From Psychrobacter immobilis (GTDB taxonomy: Bacteria > Pseudomonadota > Gammaproteobacteria > Pseudomonadales > Moraxellaceae): a DNA stretch of 64,000 nt. Shown piece after piece: positions 48,035 to 61,529 of the stretch. Location: the NCBI RefSeq assembly GCF_904846065.1, contig NZ_CAJGZV010000001.1:1426001-1490000 (forward strand), in the 5' to 3' direction. Made by a program: the position numbers and the translations under genes. The notes below the pieces were generated by a model. That model saw only the letters and a program-made list of their open reading frames with translations. It ran no database searches and was not told the origin of the DNA. Every line of letters begins with the position of its first letter. The stretch's first letter is position 1.

Positions 48035-49261
48035 TCAAATCCCGCAAGGCGCGTCAATAGAGGCAATGACACCGCCGCCCAAACAAACCTCATCGATATA
48101 AAATACTGCTGATTGACCTGGCGTCACTGCCCGTTGCGGCGCATCAAATATCACTCGTACTTCTAAACCTTTATCATCAACAGAAAACACTCGGCACGCT
48201 TGGTCTGGCTGACGGTAGCGCGATTTTGCCATACAACGTAAACCTTCATCGGTAAATATATCTGCAGGCGGTAAACCATCGACCCAATCGAGCTTATAAG
48301 CTTGCAGCTCATTACTCAGCATCATGGGATGCTCATGACCTTGTCCAACGATCAAACGGTTGTTGTCCAAGTCTTTTGCCAATACGAACCAAGGCTCTTC
48401 TGGGCGATCTTTGACACCGCCAATGCCAATACCACCGCGCTGACCTAACGTATAATACATTAAACCATCGTGTTGACCGATAATGTGACCATCGTCAGTG
48501 ACGATATCGCCTTTTTGTGCCGGCAAGTACTGTTGTAAAAAGTCTTTAAAGCGGCGCTCACCAATAAAGCAAATACCCGTTGAATCCTTTTTATTGGCAG
48601 TAATAAGATCATGTTCTTCAGCGATTTGACGAACCACTGGTTTTTCAAGCTCACCGACTGGGAACAGTGTCTTAGCGATTTTATCGCCGCCAACCGCATG
48701 TAAAAAGTAACTTTGGTCTTTATTGTTATCAAGCCCGCGTAATAGCTGCGCAACCTCAGTGCCATTAGCATTCGTATAGTTCATACTACGGCGCGTGTAG
48801 TGACCGGTGGCGATATAATCTGCGCCCAACGTCAAAGCATAGTCTAAAAATGCTTTGAACTTGATTTCTTTGTTGCACAAAATATCTGGGTTGGGCGTAC
48901 GACCCGCTTTGTATTCGGCCAAAAAATGCTCAAAAACCCGATCCCAATATTCCATGGCAAAATTGGCTGTGTGTAGCTTCATACCGATTTTGTCACATAC
49001 CGCTTGTGCGTCCGCTAGGTCGTCCATTGCCGTACAGTATTCGGTGCCGTCATCTTCTTCCCAGTTCTTCATAAACAGACCTTCGACTTTAAAGCCTGCT
49101 TGTTGAAGTAAAACGGCTGATACAGAAGAATCAACGCCACCTGACATACCGACAATCACGTGCTTGGCGCTAGGATTTTCGATATCGGCAAGTGTTAATG
49201 GACGATGAGTCGTAAAAGACTCGGAAACGGCTATGCTTGAGGTATCTTGTATGGCTGACAT
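48035..49261 (-). CDS. mnmA: tRNA-specific 2-thiouridylase
   Basis: 408 residues from ATG 49261; a TTG four codons up is possible. PP-loop ATP site [17 protein letters not shown] near the N-terminus. Two catalytic cysteines: in [15 protein letters not shown] and in [17 protein letters not shown]. Thiolates U34 of Lys, Glu and Gln tRNAs, working with MnmE/MnmG (mnmG is encoded 2.3 kb away). Confidence 0.97.
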   Translation of the reverse strand: MSAIQDTSSIAVSESFTTHRPLTLADIENPSAKHVIVGMSGGVDSSVSAVLLQQAGFKVEGLFMKNWEEDDGTEYCTAMDDLADAQAVCDKIGMKLHTANFAMEYWDRVFEHFLAEYKAGRTPNPDILCNKEIKFKAFLDYALTLGADYIATGHYTRRSMNYTNANGTEVAQLLRGLDNNKDQSYFLHAVGGDKIAKTLFPVGELEKPVVRQIAEEHDLITANKKDSTGICFIGERRFKDFLQQYLPAQKGDIVTDDGHIIGQHDGLMYYTLGQRGGIGIGGVKDRPEEPWFVLAKDLDNNRLIVGQGHEHPMMLSNELQAYKLDWVDGLPPADIFTDEGLRCMAKSRYRQPDQACRVFSVDDKGLEVRVIFDAPQRAVTPGQSAVFYIDEVCLGGGVIASIDAPCGI

Positions 49262-49521
49262 AAAGCGGCTCAACTATTTGTACGTTCTCCAAAATAGATA
49301 TTGACGCCAAAAATTATGCCATTGCTACAATAGGTAGTCTCAGCAGAACGACGTCAGCTTATCTTTTGGATCTGGTATTATGATAAAATAAACGTCATAT
49401 TATACCAGTTAATTGAAACTGGTGGCGACCGATGGTGTCTAGGCATTGGTAAAATCGCTTTAGAAATTTAGATAGTGGTTTTGAATTATTTTAATCACGT
49501 TTCACTCATCTTGGAATAATA

Positions 49522-50025
49522 ATGATAAAAATTGGTCAAGGTATCGACGTTCACGCTTTTCACAATAATGGTCAGCAGCAGCAATATGTGGTGCTAGCAG
49601 GTGTGCCTATTGAACACACGCACAGCTTGCTTGCACACTCTGATGGAGATGTGGTGCTGCATGCGCTTGCTGATGCACTGCTTGGTGCATTGGCGCTTGG
49701 CGATATCGGTCAGCATTTCCCTGATACAGATGCTGCCCATGCAGGGTTGGACTCGCGGGTGCTGCTACGTTATGTCTACAGTAAAGTGCAAGAGGCTGGT
49801 TATAGTCTAGGCAACGCTGATATCACTGTGATGTGTGAGCGTCCAAAGCTGGCACCGCACAGCCAAGCCATGCGTGATAATATTGCCAGTGATTTGCAGA
49901 CTGCGGTCAATAATATCAGCGTTAAAGCCACCACCACTGAAAAGTTAGGCTTTACAGGTCGGCAAGAGGGCATTATGGCCAATGCCGTGGTATTATTAGT
50001 GCCTAATGTTGTCGAATCTAGATAG
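49522..50025 (+). CDS. ispF: 2-C-methyl-D-erythritol 2,4-cyclodiphosphate synthase
   Basis: 167 residues. Metal ligands in GQGIDVHAF (DxH) and the [25 protein letters not shown] motif; [21 protein letters not shown] [17 protein letters not shown] near the end. A step of the MEP isoprenoid pathway. ispD, a frequent neighbour in other bacteria, is not adjacent. Confidence 0.97.
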   Translation: MIKIGQGIDVHAFHNNGQQQQYVVLAGVPIEHTHSLLAHSDGDVVLHALADALLGALALGDIGQHFPDTDAAHAGLDSRVLLRYVYSKVQEAGYSLGNADITVMCERPKLAPHSQAMRDNIASDLQTAVNNISVKATTTEKLGFTGRQEGIMANAVVLLVPNVVESR

Positions 50026-50241
50026 CTTGGATCGGGTGTCATCGCTGTTTGAGCACTCCGAGTCATATTGACTGGGTCAGTTGCGCGCAGATTTTATCTA
50101 TGTAGATTTTATATATATAGTCTATAGAGTTGTACTTGTAATACCGTGGCGCTTGCCCCATGTATCAGCCATCTCTTTTCTCAATCATTTTGTAATATCA
50201 ATCACTGTTTTCAATGAACCGCTTTATCAATAGGAGCTTTT

Positions 50242-50592
50242 ATGAGTGAACAAACCCCAAATACTGCTGCAAACGACGTTGAACAATTGATCCGTGATCA
50301 AATCCGTGACAATAAAGTTATTATTTATATGAAAGGCACGCCGCAATTTCCGCAGTGCGGTTTTTCTGCTAAATCGATTGAAGTTCTTACTCAAATCGGT
50401 CGTCCATTTGCGTTTGTAAATATTTTAGAAAACCCAGAAATCCGTGCGACGTTACCTAAAGTGGCTAATTGGCCGACTTTTCCACAGTTGTGGATTGACG
50501 GCGAATTGATGGGCGGATCAGACATTATTTTGCAAATGTATCAATCAGGCGAGCTTAAGCCATTGGTTGAAGCAAACAGCCCTGCTGCATAA
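50242..50592 (+). CDS. grxD: Monothiol glutaredoxin Grx4/GrxD
   Basis: 116 residues. Monothiol active site CGFS with the nucleophile at Cys39 (QFPQCGFSAKSIEVL), then ATLPKVANWPTFPQLWIDGELMGGSDI, the glutathione-binding and TVP region. Grx4 proteins carry and transfer [2Fe-2S] clusters with glutathione and BolA-type partners. Single gene with its own terminator. Confidence 0.97.
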   Translation: MSEQTPNTAANDVEQLIRDQIRDNKVIIYMKGTPQFPQCGFSAKSIEVLTQIGRPFAFVNILENPEIRATLPKVANWPTFPQLWIDGELMGGSDIILQMYQSGELKPLVEANSPAA

Positions 50593-50641
50593 TGCTGAAA
50601 ACACTTATCTAAGCTTTTTTATTATCAAGCTGATAAGTTTT

Positions 50642-50697
50642 AACAATAAAAGCTCGAGCCAGTCCTTAGATGGGCGCTCGGGCTTTTATTGTTTTTG
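50642..50697 (+). terminator. Terminator after grxD
   Basis: A long stem AACAATAAAAGC.CGAGC / GCTCG.GCTTTTATTGTT followed by a T-run. Confidence 0.88.
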
Positions 50698-50763
50698 TCA
50701 GTATTGACCCCATATATGGCTCAACAGCAAGCATTATAAAAACATAAATAATGAGAGAGTATT

Positions 50764-51294
50764 ATGAGCAATCAACTAATAGAACAACAAACACCTGAAC
50801 CGGTATCTGCTGAGCAAGCGACCATAGAGAAACGCCGTGAGCATTTAAAAAATGAATCCACGCGCATCATTGAAATTGCTGGCAATGAGCCACATTCAGC
50901 CCTGAAATGTATTCATCAGCTTAGCGTGGCAGGCGGCGCAACAGAAGCCACTTATATTGCGATTGAGCAGCGTATCGTTGCGGATCAAGATTCTGCGGGC
51001 GCTTATCATTTGGCATTATTGGCACAGAATACGCCAGATTTACCTATCGATGCGCGTCAACTTATCGAGATGGTCGTTAATAAAGGTAATAACCAGCAGC
51101 GTTTGGCATTGCTAAAAAACTTGCTGCTACCGCCAGTGGACATGATTAAAGAGCAAATTTTGGCGAGTAATGATGGCGATGCTATTGGCTTGATGAATGC
51201 TTATTTGCAGATCAATCCAGAAGGTTATGGCAGTCAGCATATGCTGAGCAGTGGTCAATCAGATCAAATCGTACCGCTGAGCCCTGGTAACTAG
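50764..51294 (+). CDS. Conserved hypothetical helical protein
   Basis: 176 residues, preceded by a GAGAG site. Predicted mostly alpha-helical: QATIEKRREHLKNESTRIIEIAG, then HSALKCIHQLSVAGG, VADQDSAGAYHLALLAQN and LALLKNLLLPPVDMI. No signal peptide, no membrane segment, no recognised domain. Stands between grxD and mnmG, transcribed the same way. No function assigned. Confidence 0.68.
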   Translation: MSNQLIEQQTPEPVSAEQATIEKRREHLKNESTRIIEIAGNEPHSALKCIHQLSVAGGATEATYIAIEQRIVADQDSAGAYHLALLAQNTPDLPIDARQLIEMVVNKGNNQQRLALLKNLLLPPVDMIKEQILASNDGDAIGLMNAYLQINPEGYGSQHMLSSGQSDQIVPLSPGN

Positions 51295-51558
51295 GCGCTA
51301 ATTATTAAGTTACTAGTTACTAAGTTTAAAAATGATGCTTAACACTTAATGTAAATAGTTTCTACTGCGGCGTTTTTTAAGCATCAAAAAATTGTTATAA
51401 TGATGGGTTAGCAATCCAATATCTAGCGGCTTTTCCAAGTCGTTAACTTTTTAAATCCGACTGACGTTTATTTGCTGATGACCATGCTATTTAGCCATAA
51501 AATTCTGGTAATGATAGTTTTTGGCTAAAAGCAGCGTTATGAGTCAAGTGAGGCGTAT

Positions 51559-53454
51559 ATGCAATACCCAAAAAATTACGACGTGGTAGTGATCGGTGGT
51601 GGTCATGCTGGCACAGAAGCTGCTTTGGCAGCCGCACGTATGGGCGCGCAGACCTTGCTGTTGACACATAATATTGAGACGCTCGGGCAGATGAGTTGTA
51701 ACCCTGCAATTGGTGGTATCGGCAAATCCCATCTGGTACGTGAGATTGATGCGCTTGGCGGTGCAATGGCATTGGCAACGGATAAGTCAGGCATTCAGTT
51801 TCGTGTGCTTAACAGTCGTAAAGGTGCTGCCGTTCGTGCTACGCGTGCGCAAGCAGATCGTATTTTATATAAAGCCGCCATTCGCCATACGCTTGAAAAT
51901 CAGCCAAATCTTGATATATTCCAGCAAGCAGCTGATGATATCTTAGTTGAAAATGGTCGTGCGACGGCAGTGGTTACTGCAACGGGTATTATCTTTAATA
52001 CGCAAACGGTGGTACTGACTTCAGGAACGTTCTTGGGCGGGGTGATTCATATTGGTCTCGAAAGCTCAAAAGGTGGTCGTGCAGGGGATCAACCTTCTAT
52101 CAAGTTGGCTGATCGTTTACGTGAGCTTAAGCTGCCAGTCGGTCGTCTAAAGACAGGTACGCCAGCACGTATTGATGCACGTAGCGTTGATTTTAGTGTG
52201 ATGACCGTACAGCCGGGCGATACGCCACTGCCAGTCATGAGTTATATGGGTGATGTGTCGATGCATCCAGAGCAGGTCAATTGCTACATCACCCATACCA
52301 ATGCGCGCACCCATGACATCATCCGTGAAAATTTAGACCGTTCGCCGATGTTCTCTGGCAAAATCGAAGGTGTGGGTCCACGTTATTGTCCGTCAATTGA
52401 AGACAAGATTCATCGCTTTGCAGATAAAGACAGCCATCAGATATTTATCGAGCCAGAAGGTTTGACGACACATGAGCTATATCCAAATGGTATATCAACA
52501 AGTTTGCCGTTTGATGTGCAGTTAGAGTTTATTCATAGTATGAAAGGCTTAGAAAACGCGCATATCACCCGTCCAGGCTACGCGATTGAGTATGATTATT
52601 TTGATCCGCAAAATTTGAAACCAACGCTTGAGACCAAATCTATCGATCGTCTTTACTTCGCTGGGCAAATCAATGGTACGACTGGCTACGAAGAAGCTGG
52701 TGTACAGGGTTTGCTAGCAGGTACCAATGCGGCATTGGTTACTACTAATAATAGTGAGTTTGAAACGTGGACACCGCGCCGTGATGAAGCCTATCTTGGC
52801 GTGCTCGTTGATGATTTGATTACCCATGGTACGACTGAGCCATATCGTATGTTTACGAGCCGCGCAGAATATCGTCTACTATTACGTGAAGACAATGCAG
52901 ATCAACGCCTAACTGAGACGGGTCGCAAGCTTGGTCTAGTAGATGATGTGCGCTGGCAAGCGTATCAAGAAAAAATGGAGGCGATCACAACGGAGACCTC
53001 ACGTCTCAAAGATATGTGGGCAACCCCTGCTAATACGTTGGGCAAAAAAGTCACAGAGCAAACGGGCGAGGTGCTGTCAAAAGAATCAACTGCTTTTGAT
53101 TTGCTCAAGCGTCCGCAGATTCATTTTGCTGATATCGCTGCCATCACTGATTCGCAGGTCGATACACAAGTAGGCGAGCAGATAGAGATTTCTGTCAAAT
53201 ACGCAGGCTATATTGATCGTCAGCAAGAAGACATTGATCAGATGAAACGCCTAGAAAATACAGCGCTACCACTGGACTTTGATTATAGCGTGGTATCGGG
53301 ATTATCGAATGAAATTGTACAGAAATTGACGCAAATACGTCCTGCGACGCTTGCTCAAGCAGGACGCGTGAGCGGTGTGACGCCTGCAGCCGTTCAATTA
53401 TTAGCTATGACAGTGAAGAAACATAAAAAAGCGAAGGCCGCGCTAGATTCGTAA
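51559..53454 (+). CDS. mnmG: tRNA uridine-5-carboxymethylaminomethyl modification enzyme MnmG (GidA)
   Basis: 631 residues. FAD dinucleotide-binding [21 protein letters not shown] at the start; the GidA signature [24 protein letters not shown]; second signature [14 protein letters not shown]; and [12 protein letters not shown]-terminal helical domain binds MnmE. It installs cmnm5 at U34 of tRNAs, alongside the thiolation by MnmA. mnmE is not in the window. Confidence 0.98.
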   Translation: MQYPKNYDVVVIGGGHAGTEAALAAARMGAQTLLLTHNIETLGQMSCNPAIGGIGKSHLVREIDALGGAMALATDKSGIQFRVLNSRKGAAVRATRAQADRILYKAAIRHTLENQPNLDIFQQAADDILVENGRATAVVTATGIIFNTQTVVLTSGTFLGGVIHIGLESSKGGRAGDQPSIKLADRLRELKLPVGRLKTGTPARIDARSVDFSVMTVQPGDTPLPVMSYMGDVSMHPEQVNCYITHTNARTHDIIRENLDRSPMFSGKIEGVGPRYCPSIEDKIHRFADKDSHQIFIEPEGLTTHELYPNGISTSLPFDVQLEFIHSMKGLENAHITRPGYAIEYDYFDPQNLKPTLETKSIDRLYFAGQINGTTGYEEAGVQGLLAGTNAALVTTNNSEFETWTPRRDEAYLGVLVDDLITHGTTEPYRMFTSRAEYRLLLREDNADQRLTETGRKLGLVDDVRWQAYQEKMEAITTETSRLKDMWATPANTLGKKVTEQTGEVLSKESTAFDLLKRPQIHFADIAAITDSQVDTQVGEQIEISVKYAGYIDRQQEDIDQMKRLENTALPLDFDYSVVSGLSNEIVQKLTQIRPATLAQAGRVSGVTPAAVQLLAMTVKKHKKAKAALDS

Positions 53455-53474
53455 TAGTAGTATAACTAGTATAA

Positions 53475-53514
53475 CAAAAGCCCATAGCGATATATCGTTA
53501 TGGGCTTTTGTTTG
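53475..53514 (+). terminator. Terminator after mnmG
   Basis: CAAAAGCCCATA/TATGGGCTTTTG stem with an inner CGATATATCG hairpin, followed by TTTG. Confidence 0.85.
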
Positions 53515-53670
53515 TTAAAAATACAGCCGCTGTTAAAAGAAAATAGAGCAGGCGCTTGTCTTACTTGCTATTTTGTCTCTATACTAGGTTATAAAACTTA
53601 ATGATTACTTGTTAATTTATCTCGCTGATGTCCATATCATGATGGGCTTGTCAACGAACTGAGCCTATTT

Positions 53671-54630
53671 ATGATTGATGCTATTGTCTTTGCTATTACC
53701 ATTGTCTTGCCCAACCTTGCCTTAATGTGGTTGGGTTTTTTTATGCAGAGACGCGGTGAGGCGAGCCAGACTTTTATTGACCAAGCATCGAGCTTTGTCT
53801 TTAATTACTGTTTACCCTGTTTGCTTTTTTTTAGCGTCGTTGATAGTGATGTCGATTACAGCAAACAAATCACGCTGATAGTGGCTGGTATTCTGGTGAC
53901 ATTCATCTTGTTTATAGGTGCAGAGATTTACGCCAAATATTTTGTGAGCAAACCGGCTGATCAAGGGGTGTTTGTACAAGGGATATTTCGGAGTAACATG
54001 GCTATTATTGGACTGGCAACGGTTGCTAATGCCTACGGAGAACGTGGCTTAAGCATCGGTGCTGTCTATATGGGTGTGGTGACGATACTGTTTAATATCT
54101 TAGCGGTTATCACTCTCAGCCGTGTTTCCAAAAGTGTGGATGATACTTGGCTCAGTCGCAGTACCATGATTATCAAAAAACTATTTACCAACCCACTGAT
54201 TATCGCATTGGTAGCAGCATTTGCTTATAAGGCGTCACCGCTGCCGCCTATTACAGGTGTGATTCATACGACTGGCGATTTACTGGCCGCGGTGGCATTG
54301 CCCTTAGCATTGATTTGCGCCGGTGCCAGTATTGATTTGAAGTCGATGTTGCACCCTTCAGGGCTGTCCATGCAGGCGAGTATCGGACGTATTATTGTTG
54401 CGCCATTGATTGCCATCGCTATTGGATTGGGATTTGGTCTATCAGGTGTGCATATGGGTGTGTTGTTTTTGATGGCAGCCTCACCAACAGCCGCCGCCAG
54501 CTATGTAATGGCAAAAGCCATGGGTGGCAATGATGTGTTAGCTGCTAATATTTTGGCTTTTACCACCGTCGTAGGTATGTTTGGAATGGCGATTGGTGCG
54601 GCAATATTACGCGGGTTGGGATTAATGTAG
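53671..54630 (+). CDS. AEC-family transporter (auxin efflux carrier superfamily)
   Basis: 319 residues and about ten membrane helices in two sets of five. The start MIDAIVFAITIVLPNLALMWLG and motifs GIFRSNMAIIGLATVANAYG and MAASPTAAASYVMAKAMGGN are those of AEC permeases. Substrates in bacteria are often organic acids such as malate or malonate; specificity here is unknown. Followed by an ornithine cyclodeaminase-like gene, a possible functional pair. Confidence 0.88.
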   Translation: MIDAIVFAITIVLPNLALMWLGFFMQRRGEASQTFIDQASSFVFNYCLPCLLFFSVVDSDVDYSKQITLIVAGILVTFILFIGAEIYAKYFVSKPADQGVFVQGIFRSNMAIIGLATVANAYGERGLSIGAVYMGVVTILFNILAVITLSRVSKSVDDTWLSRSTMIIKKLFTNPLIIALVAAFAYKASPLPPITGVIHTTGDLLAAVALPLALICAGASIDLKSMLHPSGLSMQASIGRIIVAPLIAIAIGLGFGLSGVHMGVLFLMAASPTAAASYVMAKAMGGNDVLAANILAFTTVVGMFGMAIGAAILRGLGLM

Positions 54631-54691
54631 TAGCCGTTTTGGCGTGATAAAACATGTTCTAATAATAAATCTATAAATAGGAGTACTCAAA

Positions 54692-55723
54692 TTGCAATTA
54701 CTAAACAAAGCAATCGTGACCGAACATCTCAATATGCAATCTGCCATTGGGGCGATAGAAGCATTGTTACATCAACAGGCAGCGCACCCCAACTGGATCA
54801 AAGCGCCTGAACGTTTGGTCATTGAAACTTTTAGTGAAGATGACACTCATCGCTCAGGTTCGCATTTATCAATGCCCGCGACGATTTATGATGGTAAGAA
54901 TGAGTATACCGCGGTAAAATTGGTCACCATTTGTCCTGATAATCCGAGCCGAAATTTACCAACCACAACGGCGATTATTACCGTGTCAAACAATGATACT
55001 GGTGAGATATTGGCAATTATGGATGGGATTTATATTACTCAAGTGCGTACGGCGGCATTGTCAGGCATTGCGACCAAATATATGGCAAGCGCTGACTGTC
55101 AAAGTGTGGCGGTGGTCGGTTGTGGTGGCATGGCTTATGAGCAATTACATGCGGTTTTGACGGTACGTCCTGAGATTAAAACAGTATATTTATGGAATAG
55201 AAGCAGGGAAGGCGCTGAGATTTTCAAAGTGAAATTTACTCGTGAGTATCCGCAATGGGACGTTACTATAACGGTTTGCGAAAATATCAATGATGCTATC
55301 CGTGATGCAGATGTTATCAATGTCGCAACCCGTGCAACAGAAGGTTTGTTTGATCTCAACCATATTAAATCTGATGCACACATCAACGCAGTCGGCGCCT
55401 ATCAGCCTTCAATGAAAGAGATAAGCAATGATGTCATTGCAAACAGTCGCATGGTCGTTGTCGATGATTTGGTTGGCAGTCGTCATGAAGCGGGCGATTT
55501 AATCCAAGCTCACGATAGTGTCGATTGTGCATGGACATGGGACGACCTCAGTGGTGACTTACAAGCGCTAGTCACAGGGGCGCTACAAGAAAAAACCGCT
55601 AAGTCTAATCATGGTGTTACGTTATTTAAATCGGTTGGTGCAGCCAGTTTTGATGCAGCAGTCGCTCTATATGTCGCACAACAAGCCGCACAAAAAAATC
55701 TTGGCTCGTCAATTGAATGGTAA
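54692..55723 (+). CDS. Ornithine cyclodeaminase / alanine dehydrogenase-family protein
   Basis: 343 residues from TTG 54692, with AGGAG nine bases upstream. N-terminal part (FSEDDTHRSGSHLSMPATI, AIMDGIYITQVRTAALSGIATKYMA) carries the substrate-site Arg and Lys; the Rossmann part has VAVVGCGGMAYEQLHAV for NAD. The family includes ornithine cyclodeaminase (ornithine to proline) and other imino-acid reductases. It could feed the putA pathway, but it lies 12 kb away and the substrate is not shown by sequence. Follows the AEC gene by 61 bases. Confidence 0.87.
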   Translation: MQLLNKAIVTEHLNMQSAIGAIEALLHQQAAHPNWIKAPERLVIETFSEDDTHRSGSHLSMPATIYDGKNEYTAVKLVTICPDNPSRNLPTTTAIITVSNNDTGEILAIMDGIYITQVRTAALSGIATKYMASADCQSVAVVGCGGMAYEQLHAVLTVRPEIKTVYLWNRSREGAEIFKVKFTREYPQWDVTITVCENINDAIRDADVINVATRATEGLFDLNHIKSDAHINAVGAYQPSMKEISNDVIANSRMVVVDDLVGSRHEAGDLIQAHDSVDCAWTWDDLSGDLQALVTGALQEKTAKSNHGVTLFKSVGAASFDAAVALYVAQQAAQKNLGSSIEW

Positions 55724-55778
55724 GGCCGTCTGAATAACAGTACGTAAAGATTGCTGTATTTTTATTATGTAGCAAGCC

Positions 55779-55818
55779 AAAAAAAGCCCTCTTTCTAAAT
55801 AAGAAAAGAGGGCTTTTT
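55779..55818. terminator. Bidirectional terminator
   Basis: AAAGCCCTCTTT/AAAGAGGGCTTT stem, with A- and T-runs, between convergent genes. Confidence 0.88.
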
Positions 55819-55871
55819 ACATTGCTTTAAACGTTAAATTAATACGACCCAGCATGTTTCGAGAGCGGTTA

Positions 55872-56042
55872 TTAATTTGGATTGTCTTTATTGCGTTTGT
55901 CTTCGCGCCGCTGCTTACGTTTTGGGCTGGTGCGGTAGGTCAAATAACCACCAACAGCCATCACCGCCAGAAAGGCAACAATGTACATAAATATTGATGA
56001 GCCAATAAGCAGTGAGGCACCGATAATAGGAGTTGCATCCAT
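55872..56042 (-). CDS. Small membrane protein, unknown function
   Basis: 56 residues from ATG 56042, preceded by GGATG; ATG 56051 is an alternative. One or two hydrophobic helices (IIGASLLIGSSIFMYIVAFLAVMAVGGYL), then a basic tail (RTSPKRKQRREDKRNKDN) likely in the cytoplasm. Encoded just downstream of the LLM oxidoreductase; no family recognised. Confidence 0.65.
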   Translation of the reverse strand: MDATPIIGASLLIGSSIFMYIVAFLAVMAVGGYLTYRTSPKRKQRREDKRNKDNPN

Positions 56043-56090
56043 GTCAAACATCCAGCTAAGGTTTATCAATAATTATGCAAGTGTCTGATT

Positions 56091-57092
56091 TCATTGTAAA
56101 GTAAATAAATTTAACTCAGGTGTAAGTTCCAGTGAACGCATGCGCGCTGCCTGATCGTAAACGTTAGCCGTCACAATCAGCTCGTCTGGCTCATACTGAG
56201 CAAGGAATGCTGCCAGTCTCGGCTTGACAGTTTCCACAGAACCTATGAATGACACTGACAATGCGCTATCCACCATCATTTTTTCAGCAGGGCTCCAGAT
56301 GCTGTCCATATCGTGAGTAGGTTTCGGCATTTGACCTGTCTCACCACGGCGCAAGCGTATGAAGCTTTGCTGCGCAGAGGTAAAATGATACTGTGCAGTA
56401 GCATCGTCATCGGCGAGTAATAAATTGGCTGCCAGCATGACATAAGGCTTATCTAAATAGGCTGATGGTCTGAACTGTTCTCGATAAGCTGTAATCGCTT
56501 GCCCAAGCATTTGCGGTGCAAAGTGTGAGGCAAACACATAAGGAAGTCCTAGATGCGCCGCTAACGTAGCCCCAAAAAGAGAAGAGCCTAATATCCAGAT
56601 AGGAACGTTTGATTTTGCCCCAGGAAATGCCTGTACTGGGCTATTATCTGTACCGTTCCCTAAAAAGTACATCAATTCTTGGACATCTTGCGGAAAGCGA
56701 TCAGCATCTTGCATCTGACGGCGTAGTGCCTGAAAGGTTGCGCCATCAGTACCCGGCGCACGACCCAGCCCTAAATCTACGCGATCACCATATAATGCCT
56801 GCAAAGTACCGAATTGCTCAGCGATGACGAGCGGTGCATGGTTCGGAAGCATCACACCACCAGCACCAATACGTATATGCTTGGTTTGGCTACCGATATG
56901 CGCTAGTAGTACTGACGTCGCTGCACTGGCGATGCCCGGCATATTGTGATGCTCTGCCATCCAATAACGGTTTAAACCGACTTTTTCTGCTTGCTGTGCT
57001 GTCTCAACCGTTTGAGCAATGCCTTCAGAGATGGTTTTGCCTTCGGGAACAGGTGCAAGATCTAAAAAAGATAAAGGAATTTTGTTACTCAT
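56091..57092 (-). CDS. LLM-class flavin-dependent oxidoreductase (luciferase-like, YhbW type)
   Basis: 333 residues, a single luciferase-like barrel. Front end PLSFLDLAPVPEGKTISEGI and GLNRYWMAEHHNMPGIASAATSVL are typical of the MsnO8/YhbW group; NHAPLVIAEQFGTLQALYGDRVDLGLGRAPGTDG forms the flavin-binding region. Probably FMN-dependent with oxygen; substrate unknown. Confidence 0.92.
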   Translation of the reverse strand: MSNKIPLSFLDLAPVPEGKTISEGIAQTVETAQQAEKVGLNRYWMAEHHNMPGIASAATSVLLAHIGSQTKHIRIGAGGVMLPNHAPLVIAEQFGTLQALYGDRVDLGLGRAPGTDGATFQALRRQMQDADRFPQDVQELMYFLGNGTDNSPVQAFPGAKSNVPIWILGSSLFGATLAAHLGLPYVFASHFAPQMLGQAITAYREQFRPSAYLDKPYVMLAANLLLADDDATAQYHFTSAQQSFIRLRRGETGQMPKPTHDMDSIWSPAEKMMVDSALSVSFIGSVETVKPRLAAFLAQYEPDELIVTANVYDQAARMRSLELTPELNLFTLQ

Positions 57093-57433
57093 AAATTATC
57101 CAGTAGTGTGTGAATTACTTTCCACTGATATGCTTATGGTCATTGCCAGTTTCAAGTAGTTGTAAACACCGTTAATGAATGATAACAAAGTCAGCTAACT
57201 CTGTATTTAAATCCACTTAACAATTATCAGTGTGCGTTTATAGATATAAAGTCGTGCCTATGATGAATACAGCACAAGCAATATTACTGTACTAAAAAAA
57301 GCAGGCAACCTAAGTTACCTGCTTTTTGATTGGCTAGGGATAAAGTGGTAATGCTAATAATACAAAGCGACTAAATTTGACGTTTTAACTGTTTTGCTAA
57401 TTATGGATAAGTGAGAACGATAGCGTCTTTATT
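57093..57433. other. Intergenic region between the LLM gene and the LysR gene
   Basis: 341 bases, no gene. It has the regulator's terminator at 57294 and must hold the promoter of the LLM gene in its left part. Confidence 0.5.
57294..57327 (-). terminator. Terminator after the LysR-type gene
   Basis: AGCAGGCAAC/GTTACCTGCT stem with one mismatch, flanked by A-run and T-run; on the minus strand the run of seven T follows. Confidence 0.8.
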
Positions 57434-58363
57434 CTAATGGTTAAACTGCTTTTGGCACAATTCCATAAAGGCGCGACCATACTGACGAATCTCTGCATCA
57501 TCACGTACTGCCATCCAACTGGTAAAGCGGCCGAAATGATCCACTGGAATGGCGGTCAAGTTCTGATAGTGACTTGGTTCAAACGCCATCTCTGCGATAA
57601 TGCCGATACCCAAGCCCAGACCTACGTAAGTACTGATTACATCAGCATCGAGTGCTGCTAGCACGATATCTGGTTCCAATCCTGCTTCTTCAAAAGTTTT
57701 GTCAATTGCACCGCGCCCCGTAAAGCCACCGTGATAGGTCACAATCGGATAGCTGGCGAGGGTCGGCAAATCCACAGACTCGTGATTGGCCAGTTCGTGA
57801 TCGCTTGGCACAATGACGCGATGCGTCCAGTCATAATAGCGATAGCAGCGTAAATAATTGTTATGAAGTAAAGACTCGGTTGCAATGCCAATATCTGCCT
57901 GCCCGCGAATGACCATCTGCGCGATGGTCTCTGGATCCGCTTGTTGTAGTATTAGGTTGACTTTGGGGAAGCGCTCTTTAAACTCTTTGACGACTTGCGG
58001 CAATACATATCGCGCTTGCGTGTGAGTGGTGGCAATCGTCAACGTGCCAATATTCGGATTATTAAAATCGAGACTTAGGTTTTCAATCGTACGGATCTCG
58101 GCGAAGATAGATTCGATATGCGGCATTAGTGCTGTACCCATGGTCGTAAGACCCGTTAGGCGTTTGCCTTGACGGACGAATACTTCCGTTTTGAGCTGAT
58201 TTTCAAGTGCCGCAATATGTTTTGATAGGCTAGATTGGCTGGTGTGCAGTACGGTCGCCGCCTGACTTAAGTTATAGCCATTAATCACCGTATGCCATAC
58301 TGTCTCCAACTGCTTGAGCTGAATCTGTAAATGCCGCTGATTGACCACTACGTCGATTGCCAT
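57434..58363 (-). CDS. LysR-type regulator, CysB/Cbl subgroup
   Basis: 309 residues. N-terminal winged helix-turn-helix (LSQAATVLHTSQSSLSKHIAALENQL), then a CysB-like effector domain (TIATTHTQARYVLPQVVKEFKERFPKVNL, GQADIGIATESL, DADVISTYVGLGLGI). CysB regulates sulfur assimilation genes, sensing N-acetylserine or sulfate; whether this is CysB itself or a paralogue is not certain, and no cys genes lie nearby. Upstream AT-rich region of 250 bases separates it from katG's terminator. Confidence 0.87.
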   Translation of the reverse strand: MAIDVVVNQRHLQIQLKQLETVWHTVINGYNLSQAATVLHTSQSSLSKHIAALENQLKTEVFVRQGKRLTGLTTMGTALMPHIESIFAEIRTIENLSLDFNNPNIGTLTIATTHTQARYVLPQVVKEFKERFPKVNLILQQADPETIAQMVIRGQADIGIATESLLHNNYLRCYRYYDWTHRVIVPSDHELANHESVDLPTLASYPIVTYHGGFTGRGAIDKTFEEAGLEPDIVLAALDADVISTYVGLGLGIGIIAEMAFEPSHYQNLTAIPVDHFGRFTSWMAVRDDAEIRQYGRAFMELCQKQFNH

Positions 58364-58551
58364 AACTAAATCCTATTGTATAAATATACAAACCCTGTCT
58401 GTATACAAAAGTGAAAATGTACAAATATGCAGTAAGCAGGTAGTGTAAAACAAAGTGTTTATTCTTGTATATACTTAATGGTTATCTATTTATGTTTATT
58501 TGGAATATAGAATAAGTCGTTTGTCCGTTGCTAGAAGTAAACCATTACAAT

Positions 58552-58582
58552 AAAAAAACCCTCGATTAAAGAGGGCTTTTTT
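58552..58582 (-). terminator. Terminator after katG
   Basis: CCCTC/GAGGG stem with an 8-base loop, flanked by A- and T-runs. Confidence 0.8.
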
Positions 58583-58612
58583 AAGATAAAGGCGTATCTA
58601 TTTCAGTGGGTT

Positions 58613-61529
<2,917 letters not shown>

